From Shewanella pneumatophori (GTDB lineage Bacteria > Pseudomonadota > Gammaproteobacteria > Enterobacterales > Shewanellaceae): a DNA stretch of 56,188 bases. The notes beneath the pieces are model-generated. The model was not told the origin of the DNA and searched no databases. It saw nothing but the letters and a program-made list of their open reading frames with translations. Location of the stretch: assembly GCF_023283895.1 (NCBI RefSeq), contig NZ_JAKILB010000021.1, positions 1 through 56,188 of the forward strand. Direction: 5' to 3'. Position numbers and translations under genes: made by a program. Positions 50,245-56,188 of this stretch are shown one piece after another; the first letter of the stretch is position 1, and each line of letters begins with the position of its first letter.

Positions 50245-51789
50245 ATGACGACACGCAAACGCCCGTTGGCATTGCTGATCCTCGATGGCTGGGGTTACCG
50301 TGAAAACACGCAAAAAAATGCGGTTTTTCATGCAAAAACACCGGTTTTAGATCAGTTAAATGCAAAATATCCAAACAGTTTAATCTCAGGTTCTGGCTTA
50401 GATGTAGGCCTACCTGATGGCCAAATGGGTAACTCTGAAGTCGGACATATCAACATTGGCTCAGGCCGAATTGTCTACCAAGAGTTAACGAGAATTGGCA
50501 AGTCTATTGAAGACGGTGAGTTCAACAGTAACCCAGCACTAACCGCTGCCGTTGATGCGGCAATTAAAGCCGATGGCGCCGTGCATATTATGGGATTACT
50601 ATCTCCAGGTGGTGTTCATAGTCATCAGGACCATATCGAAGCTATGTGCCGTTTAGCTGTATCTCGTGGCGCTAAAAAAGTTTACTTGCACGCATTCCTC
50701 GATGGCCGCGATACGCCGCCACGTAGTGCTAAACCTGGTTTAGCTTACTTCGACGAATTATTTAAAAACTTAGGTACCGGCCAAATTGCATCACTTATCG
50801 GTCGCTACTACGCAATGGACCGTGACAACCGCTGGGATCGCGTATCGCAAGCTTACGAGCTAATTACCGAAGGTAACAGCTTGCATCAAGCTGCCAACGC
50901 GGTAGAAGCCATTGAAGCGGCTTATACTCGCGACGAAAATGATGAGTTTGTTGCCAGCACCGCTATTCCTGATGCAGCTGGTAACATCGCCAAACTTGAA
51001 GACGATGACGCACTGATTTTCATGAACTTCCGTGCTGACCGTGCTCGCCAGATTACTCGCAGCTTTGTTGATGCAGACTTTGACGGTTTTGAACGCAAGG
51101 TTACGCCTAAAGTTAACTTTGTGATGCTGACTGAATACGCAGCAGATATCGACACAGCAATTGCGTACCCTTCAAGTGATTTAGTTAATACCTTAGGTGA
51201 AACACTGCAGAATCGCGATCTGACTCAGTTACGTATTTCTGAAACTGAAAAGTATGCCCATGTAACCTTTTTCTTTAACGGCGGTAAAGAAGAGCCGTTT
51301 AAAGGTGAAGACCGCATTCTGATCCAATCACCAAAAGTCGCCACTTACGACTTACAGCCAGAAATGAGCTCAGCAGAACTAACAGACAAGTTAGTTGCCG
51401 CTATTGAGTCGACTGATTACGATGTGATTATCTGTAATTATCCAAATGGCGACATGGTTGGCCACACTGGTAATTTCGATGCGGCAGTCAAAGCTTGTGA
51501 AGCTGTTGATAGCTGCATCGGTCGCGTTGTGGAAGCATTAGAAAAAGTGGGCGGCGAATGTTTGATTACAGCCGATCATGGTAATGCAGAGCAAATGACC
51601 GATGAATCTACTGGCCAAGCACATACTGCACACACCAGCGAATTAGTGCCACTAATCTATGTTGGACGTGACGCAGAAATCGAAAATGGTGGTCGTTTAA
51701 GTGATTTAGCGCCGACTATGTTAACCTTGATGGGACAAGACGTGCCTGCAGAGATGACCGGCCGCTCGATAATAAAACTCAAAGAGTAG
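50245..51789 (+). CDS. gpmI: 2,3-bisphosphoglycerate-independent phosphoglycerate mutase
   Basis: The 514-residue enzyme matches GpmI/GpmM along its length: LLILDGWGYRE with metal-binding Asp14, the nucleophile Ser64 in QMGNSEVGHINIG, the lid-region FLDGRDTPPRSA and the late metal site ITADHGNAEQM. It interconverts 2- and 3-phosphoglycerate in glycolysis using manganese. AAAGGTA precedes ATG. It leads the gpmI-envC-ctpA-yibQ run and faces yibN over 237 bases; no other gene is seen between them. Confidence 0.97.
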   Translation: MTTRKRPLALLILDGWGYRENTQKNAVFHAKTPVLDQLNAKYPNSLISGSGLDVGLPDGQMGNSEVGHINIGSGRIVYQELTRIGKSIEDGEFNSNPALTAAVDAAIKADGAVHIMGLLSPGGVHSHQDHIEAMCRLAVSRGAKKVYLHAFLDGRDTPPRSAKPGLAYFDELFKNLGTGQIASLIGRYYAMDRDNRWDRVSQAYELITEGNSLHQAANAVEAIEAAYTRDENDEFVASTAIPDAAGNIAKLEDDDALIFMNFRADRARQITRSFVDADFDGFERKVTPKVNFVMLTEYAADIDTAIAYPSSDLVNTLGETLQNRDLTQLRISETEKYAHVTFFFNGGKEEPFKGEDRILIQSPKVATYDLQPEMSSAELTDKLVAAIESTDYDVIICNYPNGDMVGHTGNFDAAVKACEAVDSCIGRVVEALEKVGGECLITADHGNAEQMTDESTGQAHTAHTSELVPLIYVGRDAEIENGGRLSDLAPTMLTLMGQDVPAEMTGRSIIKLKE

Positions 51790-51800
51790 TATACCAACAC

Positions 51801-52934
51801 GTGAACATTCGATTTTTTATTAAAGCCAGCATTATTGCTGGCTTTCTATCACTTCCTTTAGCGGTTAACGCCACGGATCTCGAGCGTCGTCAATCTGAGC
51901 TTAAATCAATTCAAGCGCAGATTAACAAGCAACAATCTGAGGTGAAAAACACCAATAAGCAAAGGGAAAGATTAGTCTCGCTTCTAAAAGAGGATGAAAA
52001 AGCGATCGCGCAAGCGGCAACTAAAGTCAATCGTACCAAGCAAGACTTAAGTCAGACCGATAAAAAAATTACCGAGCTAGAAAGCAAGCAAGTGCAATTG
52101 AACAAACTCAAGTCTGCACAGCAAAAATCACTATCAAGTCAGCTACAAAGCGCCTATTTATCTGGTAACCATGATTACAGCAAAATGCTGTTAAATCAAC
52201 AGTCACCTGCAAGTATCGAGCGACTACTGGCCTACTATCAATATTTAAACAACGCCCGTATCGACTCAATTAACCAATTACAAACCACGCTAACAGAGCT
52301 TGATGAAATTCAAATTGAGCAACGAGAACAACAAAGTAAACTCAACAAGCTTGTACTTGAACAACAGCAGCAGGCTAAAAAGTTAAACCAAGAGCAGTCT
52401 CAGCGACAAAATACCCTTACTCAGCTTCAACGCACGCTAAACAGCAGCGGTGCAATGCTGGAGCAGTTACAAATCGAAGAAGCAAGCCTTAAACAAGTCA
52501 TCAAGCAAGCGTTGGCGGCAGCAAAGAATAATCCTTCTTTCGATGGTTTATCGAGCCGACATAAACTCAAATGGCCAACTAAAGGACGTATAAAATCAGC
52601 CTTTGGTAGTAAGCGTTCAGGCCAAGTAAAATGGAAAGGTGTCACCATCTCCGCTGCTGAAGGCCAAAATGTAAATGCTATTGCTGGCGGAAAGGTTATT
52701 TATGCCGATTGGCTGCGTGGTTTCGGTATGGTTTTAGTTGTCGACCATGGTAAGGGATATATGAGCCTTTATGGTCACGCACAAGCGTTACTTAAAAATG
52801 CTGGCGACACGGTAAGCAAAGGTGAATCGATAGCTTTAGTCGGTCGTTCAGGTGGACAGACTCAGCCTGGCCTATACTTTGAAGTAAGGCACAAGGGGCA
52901 AGCTGTCGATCCTGCAAGGTATTGCAAACGTTAG
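51801..52934 (+). CDS. envC: EnvC-like murein hydrolase activator
   Basis: The 377-residue product has a signal peptide (FFIKASIIAGFLSLPLAVNA), a long coiled coil of about 200 residues with many Q, K and E (for example RRQSELKSIQAQINKQQS), and a LytM/M23 domain from about 250. The M23 site is degenerate: the usual HxH reads LYFEVR and the first motif reads GVTISA. This fits an activator of AmiA/AmiB amidases rather than an enzyme. The start is GTG at 51801, 11 bases after the gpmI stop, with only a weak upstream site. A hairpin lies inside the signal-sequence coding region. Confidence 0.93.
   Translation: MNIRFFIKASIIAGFLSLPLAVNATDLERRQSELKSIQAQINKQQSEVKNTNKQRERLVSLLKEDEKAIAQAATKVNRTKQDLSQTDKKITELESKQVQLNKLKSAQQKSLSSQLQSAYLSGNHDYSKMLLNQQSPASIERLLAYYQYLNNARIDSINQLQTTLTELDEIQIEQREQQSKLNKLVLEQQQQAKKLNQEQSQRQNTLTQLQRTLNSSGAMLEQLQIEEASLKQVIKQALAAAKNNPSFDGLSSRHKLKWPTKGRIKSAFGSKRSGQVKWKGVTISAAEGQNVNAIAGGKVIYADWLRGFGMVLVVDHGKGYMSLYGHAQALLKNAGDTVSKGESIALVGRSGGQTQPGLYFEVRHKGQAVDPARYCKR
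51822..51845 (+). other. Hairpin in the envC signal-sequence coding region
   Basis: AAAGCCAGC and GCTGGCTTT form a perfect 9-bp stem around ATTATT, starting 21 bases into the envC coding region. It could slow ribosomes or affect initiation at the weak GTG start. Confidence 0.45.
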
Positions 52935-52938
52935 ACCA

Positions 52939-52967
52939 AATAACCCCTTATAAAGCAAGGGGTTATT
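52939..52967 (+). promoter_or_regulatory. Hairpin that buries the ribosome binding site of the ctpA-type gene
   Basis: AATAACCCCTT (52939-52949) pairs perfectly with AAGGGGTTATT (52957-52967) around a 7-base loop. The right arm is the AAGGGG Shine-Dalgarno and the next base is the A of ATG. The left arm begins five bases after the envC stop, so ribosomes finishing envC would melt it. Confidence 0.7.
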
Positions 52968-54173
52968 ATGACACAATGTATACGCTATTTTTGCTGCGTT
53001 TTCGCGGGGTTAGCGCTAGGAATATCGCTAACCTTAGTTGGCCAAGAGCATAGTCAACAATATAAACAACGTATCAATTACCCTATGCTGCTGGACGTTA
53101 TCGACACGATTGAAACCTATTATGTCGATAAAATTTCCGAAGAAGAGTTAATAGAGGGCGCTATAGAAGGTATTTTTCTTAAACTCGACCCCTATTCAAG
53201 CTTCCTCGACAAGCAGAGCTTTACCAGCGTACAAGAATCAAATAACGGTGAGTACTTCGGCTTTGGAGTCGAGATAGCAACCGATAATGATCAGATTACC
53301 ATCGTCACGCCTTTTGCTGAATCTCCAGCAGCTGCTGCGGGCATAAAACCTGGTGACCGTGTCATCAAGTTAAATGACCAACTAGTGACTGCTGATAAAT
53401 TAGAAAGTCTGCTAAAACAAATTAAGCAGCACAGCTATGACAAGCTCCCTATTGAGCTAGAAATGCTTAGAGCCAATAGCGAAGATACTTACACCGTCAC
53501 TTTGCAACCTAGCATCATAGCCATCAATTCAGTTGAAGCGGCAATTTTAGACAATAAAATAGGCTACATTCGCTTATCCAGCTTTCAAGAAAACACCACT
53601 CCCAAACTTGTTAAACAATTGTCAGCATGGCAATCAGCAGAGCTTAACGGCATTATTCTCGACCTGAGAAATAACCCTGGTGGACTGCTTGACCAAGCGA
53701 TTACCATAGCAGATCTGTTTCTCGATAAAGGCCGTATTGTTGCTACCGAAGGGCGATTCTTCGATGCAAACTCAGATTACTACGCATCACCGCAAACCAT
53801 GGCAGCGAATACACCGATTACGGTGCTAATCAACAAAGGCTCTGCATCAGCGTCTGAAGTATTGGCAGCAGCACTACAAGATAATGGACGCGCAACCGTT
53901 ATCGGCCAAACCAGTTTTGGTAAAGGCACCATTCAAAGCCTTATTCCAACCCTAATGGATGGCAATGCAATAAAGCTCACCATAGCAAAATACACCACGC
54001 CTAATGGTAAAGATATCCACTCGAAAGGTATTGAACCAGATATAAAAATTGAAATCGAGGCTGTATCAGATGAAGAAAGTATGCCTATAATCGCAACAAA
54101 TTCACTCCGTGAGTCTGTTGCTCAAGATAAGTTGGTCAGCTCGGCAATTGCATGGATTAAGGCAGAAAACTAA
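52968..54173 (+). CDS. ctpA: C-terminal processing peptidase (CtpA/Prc, S41 family)
   Basis: The 401-residue protease has a signal or anchor segment (FCCVFAGLALGISLTLV), a PDZ domain at about residues 85-170 with ITIVTPFAESPAAAAGIKPGD, and the S41 core with LDLRNNPGGLLDQAI. The catalytic serine lies in KGSASASEVLAAAL and the lysine in SFGKGTIQSL. It should trim periplasmic proteins or peptidoglycan-linked enzymes. Its ribosome binding site is in a hairpin, so it may be coupled to envC. The yibQ GTG start follows seven bases downstream. Confidence 0.95.
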   Translation: MTQCIRYFCCVFAGLALGISLTLVGQEHSQQYKQRINYPMLLDVIDTIETYYVDKISEEELIEGAIEGIFLKLDPYSSFLDKQSFTSVQESNNGEYFGFGVEIATDNDQITIVTPFAESPAAAAGIKPGDRVIKLNDQLVTADKLESLLKQIKQHSYDKLPIELEMLRANSEDTYTVTLQPSIIAINSVEAAILDNKIGYIRLSSFQENTTPKLVKQLSAWQSAELNGIILDLRNNPGGLLDQAITIADLFLDKGRIVATEGRFFDANSDYYASPQTMAANTPITVLINKGSASASEVLAAALQDNGRATVIGQTSFGKGTIQSLIPTLMDGNAIKLTIAKYTTPNGKDIHSKGIEPDIKIEIEAVSDEESMPIIATNSLRESVAQDKLVSSAIAWIKAEN

Positions 54174-54179
54174 ATACCA

Positions 54180-54935
54180 GTGCGTTATTTTTTACTATTA
54201 ATATTATTCTTGTTACCAAGCACTAGTGCGTTCGCCAGCAAAATTGCCATCATTATTGACGATATCGGATATCGTCAATCAGATAAGGCTGTACTTACTT
54301 TGCCTGCCAATATTACCTTATCGATATTACCGCATACGCCTTTAGGGAAAACGCTCGCCTCAAAAGCTTATCAACAAGGGAATGAGATTTTAGTGCATCT
54401 ACCAATGCAGGCACTAAACGGCAAAGCCATTGGTCCCGGCGGGCTCACCAATGCCATGAGCGAAACCGAGCTTAAAACCCAAATCAGCAATGCTGTTGCA
54501 AGTGTTCCTCATGCAAGTGGGGCCAACAACCATATGGGTAGTTTTCTCACCCAGTTAGGTGAACCTATGCGCTGGGTCATGGAGTCGCTACAGCAACAAA
54601 ATATCTATTTTATCGATAGCAGAACCACCAAATACACCCAAGCAGGCGCGATGGCACAGTCTGTAGGTGTACCTTTACTTAAAAGAGAAATATTTCTAGA
54701 TAATGATAAGTCAAAGGCAGGTTTAGAAAAGCAATTCAAACAAGCAATGGCACTCGCAAAAACCAAAGAGCAAATAGTGGTGATCGCGCACCCTTACCCT
54801 GAAACAATAGCCTTTTTGACCACAAACTTATTCAGGTTGAATGCTGAGAACATCCAATTGGTGCACGCATCGAATTTGCTGCCACAACCAAGTGTTGCCA
54901 CAGCGGCAGCAGAAACTAGGTTATTGCAGGATTGA
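54180..54935 (+). CDS. yibQ: Divergent polysaccharide deacetylase family protein (YibQ)
   Basis: The 251-residue product has a signal peptide (FLLLILFLLPSTSAFA) and the YibQ core: KIAIIIDDIGYRQSD, HLPMQALN, the late SGANNHMGSFLT and YFIDSRTTK, and IVVIAHPYPETI. YibQ proteins belong to the divergent polysaccharide deacetylase family and their activity is not established. The start is GTG at 54180, directly after the ctpA-type gene, giving a four-gene run. Its last 15 bases overlap the 3' end of the convergent nsrR gene. Confidence 0.93.
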   Translation: MRYFLLLILFLLPSTSAFASKIAIIIDDIGYRQSDKAVLTLPANITLSILPHTPLGKTLASKAYQQGNEILVHLPMQALNGKAIGPGGLTNAMSETELKTQISNAVASVPHASGANNHMGSFLTQLGEPMRWVMESLQQQNIYFIDSRTTKYTQAGAMAQSVGVPLLKREIFLDNDKSKAGLEKQFKQAMALAKTKEQIVVIAHPYPETIAFLTTNLFRLNAENIQLVHASNLLPQPSVATAAAETRLLQD

Positions 54936-55370
54936 GATCGAAAGATCAGGCAGTAGAGCTTTAAGCTCTGGCTTATTAGCCACAATCATCTCTAAAGTGT
55001 AGCCATCTAACACGGCTAAGTACGCATTAACCGCCTCACCTAATACCCCTTTAAGCTTACAAGCAGGGGTAAACAAGCAGTAAGGTTTAGTGCAATCAAT
55101 GGGTGCCAAAGAATTTTCAAGTGAGCGCACCACCTGACCAATATTTATTTCAGATGCTGGCTTAGCTAACTTAAAGCCGCCACTCTTACCACGCACAGTT
55201 TGTAGATAACCCAATTTACCCAAGTGATGAACCACTTTTGATATATGGTTAGCAGATAGATCAAACACTTCAGTTATCTCAGAGATACGAAACAGTGATT
55301 CTCTTTCAGAGTTTAACGCTAAGTACATCAACGTTCTTAAACCATAATCTGTATAACGAGTTAATTGCAT
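54921..55370 (-). CDS. nsrR: NsrR-like Rrf2 family nitric oxide-sensing repressor
   Basis: The 149-residue regulator has the Rrf2 winged helix (MQLTRYTDYGLRTLMYLALN; helix-turn-helix around FRISEITEVFDLSANHISKV) and three cysteines C93, C98 and C104 in DCTKPYCLFTPACKLKGVL. The spacing matches the iron-sulfur ligands of NsrR, and the ACKLKGVL part resembles the known CRLKGVL of the family. NsrR represses NO-detoxification genes. No target gene is adjacent. It overlaps yibQ convergently. Confidence 0.93.
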   Translation of the reverse strand: MQLTRYTDYGLRTLMYLALNSERESLFRISEITEVFDLSANHISKVVHHLGKLGYLQTVRGKSGGFKLAKPASEINIGQVVRSLENSLAPIDCTKPYCLFTPACKLKGVLGEAVNAYLAVLDGYTLEMIVANKPELKALLPDLSISILQ

Positions 55371-55423
55371 TAATCGACAATCCGTAAAATAAATATTAGA
55401 TGAAGCTCTACACTAAGCTTTCA

Positions 55424-55675
55424 TTAATTTGTTGCGGCTTCTAACGTAGTTATTAGCCATAGTGCTTCAGAATCTGTTTTACCACATACATCATCAGTTG
55501 CAGCAAAAAGACCACACACAGCAGGCCTTTCAGCTTTACCAAACAGCTTACACAAGTTTTGCTCATTGAGCTGAATACAGCGTACTCCGGCAGGTTTACC
55601 ATCAGGCATACCAGGAATAGGTGTTGTAATAGAAGGCGCAATGCAGCAAGCACCACAACCTAAACGGCAATCCAT
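55424..55675 (-). CDS. YkgJ-family cysteine cluster protein
   Basis: The 83-residue protein has a cysteine cluster CRLGCGACCIAPSI at the start and later cysteines in RCIQLNEQNLCKLF and PAVCGLF plus DVCGKTD. This matches the YkgJ/UPF0153 (CxxCxxCC zinc or iron chelating) group. ATG at 55675 starts right at the cluster, with AAAGG upstream; an in-frame ATG 23 codons earlier lacks support. It lies between nsrR and the rRNA operon tail. Function unknown. Confidence 0.85.
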   Translation of the reverse strand: MDCRLGCGACCIAPSITTPIPGMPDGKPAGVRCIQLNEQNLCKLFGKAERPAVCGLFAATDDVCGKTDSEALWLITTLEAATN

Positions 55676-55875
55676 CTTATAAACCTTTTTACATTCGAGC
55701 GGTATTATAGCTCTATAAAGCAACAGAGAGTTGTGCGAAGTCACATACTATACAGCAAGTGACACACGATATTGTAGAAGCGTGATCAGTGTATACAATT
55801 TACCAACCGCAGATAGCTGAATAAAAACTCAATCAAAAAGAGCTTATCGCTGTATATTACTAAATTAGAGACACG

Positions 55876-55902
55876 AAAAAGCCCTGCTATTGCTAGCAGG
55901 GC
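55876..55902 (-). terminator. Intrinsic terminator of the rRNA-tRNA operon
   Basis: On the minus strand GCCCTGCTA and TAGCAGGGC form a perfect 9-bp stem with a 4-base loop, followed by five U residues. It lies 12 bases downstream of tRNA-Asp. Confidence 0.92.
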
Positions 55903-55914
55903 TTATCGTAATGT

Positions 55915-55991
55915 TGGCGGAGCGGACGGGACTCGAACCCGCGACCCCCGGCGTGACAGGCCGGTATTCTAACCAACTGAACTACCGCTCC
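55915..55991 (-). tRNA. tRNA-Asp (anticodon GTC)
   Basis: The minus strand folds as a 77-base tRNA with encoded CCA. Acceptor GGAGCGG pairs with CCGCTCC, the D region reads TAGTTCAGTTGGTTAGAAT, the anticodon loop CCTGTCACG has GTC, and the T arm reads GGGTTCGAGTCCC. It is the last gene of the rRNA operon, after 5S. Confidence 0.97.
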
Positions 55992-56085
55992 TTTAGCAAA
56001 GTGCTTACGCATCATGCTAAATGCTTTTTAAGTCGCTAGCTTGTCAGGGCTAGGAGACTCGATTTTCTTAGAAAATCTAAATAGG

Positions 56086-56188
56086 CGCCTGGAAATGACC
56101 TACTCTCACATGGGGAGACCCCACACTACCATCGGCGATATTGCGTTTCACTTCTGAGTTCGGAATGGATTCAGGTGGTGCCACAACT
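56086..56188 (-). rRNA. rrf: 5S rRNA, 3' part (cut by window edge)
   Basis: Minus-strand sequence closely follows gammaproteobacterial 5S rRNA: CCGAACTCAGAAGTGAAAC, CGCCGATGGTAGTGTGGGG and TCTCCCCATGTGAGAGTAGG, ending CCAGGCGCC. The first bases of the gene lie beyond the right edge. The order 5S then tRNA-Asp marks the end of an rRNA operon. Confidence 0.96.

Overview
The window looks like a chromosomal segment of a marine gammaproteobacterium, most likely Shewanella or a close relative. The main reason is the right-hand housekeeping block: yhiN-like, gpsA, secB and a rhodanese on the minus strand, then gpmI, envC, a ctpA-type protease and yibQ on the plus strand, then nsrR and the tail of an rRNA operon (5S, tRNA-Asp). 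The rest of the window fits: many two-component ABC exporters, TonB-dependent uptake, T1SS adhesin export and intergenic repeats of a kind I associate with this genus. The genus call rests on recalled synteny and family knowledge; I ran no search.

Layout. 1-1.2 kb: end of an iron-dependent alcohol dehydrogenase and a small EutQ-like cupin. 1.3-3.2 kb: long-chain acyl-CoA synthetase (minus). 3.4-9.6 kb: a divergent module. A YtrA-type GntR regulator, an ABC ATPase and a permease run left; a secreted TAP-like peptidase/hydrolase and a NatA/NatB-type exporter run right, with operator-like repeats between them. 9.6-11.8 kb: two small membrane proteins (one PspB-like), a GlxA-type AraC regulator and another small membrane protein. 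11.8-14.5 kb: chemoreceptor and mogA. 14.8-17.1 kb: a pair of outer-membrane-type proteins. 17.1-21.2 kb: NlpC/P60 lipoprotein, a possible 48-residue histidine-rich ORF, and an HlyD/ABC/permease exporter. 21.4-27.5 kb: a repeat-containing lipoprotein, then a TonB-dependent receptor and beta-propeller phytase operon (minus) preceded by a good Pho-box candidate.

27.8-46.0 kb: a membrane GGDEF protein and an AraC-type regulator (plus) face a five-gene minus-strand operon. That operon encodes a 3,624-residue Ig-like repeat protein, its type I secretion ABC transporter, adaptor and TolC-type outer membrane protein, and an OmpA-like lipoprotein. It resembles the Lap/Bpf adhesin operon, but I see no RTX repeats in the giant protein and no lapG/lapD-type genes next to it. 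A precise 903-bp super-repeat lies inside the giant gene.

46.4-56.2 kb: housekeeping genes with several clear terminators and one hairpin that would hide the ribosome binding site of the ctpA-type gene. The best candidates for something new are the non-RTX giant secretion operon with its GGDEF/AraC neighbours, the divergent peptidase-exporter module with its operators, and the Pho-box/phytase/TonB receptor unit.
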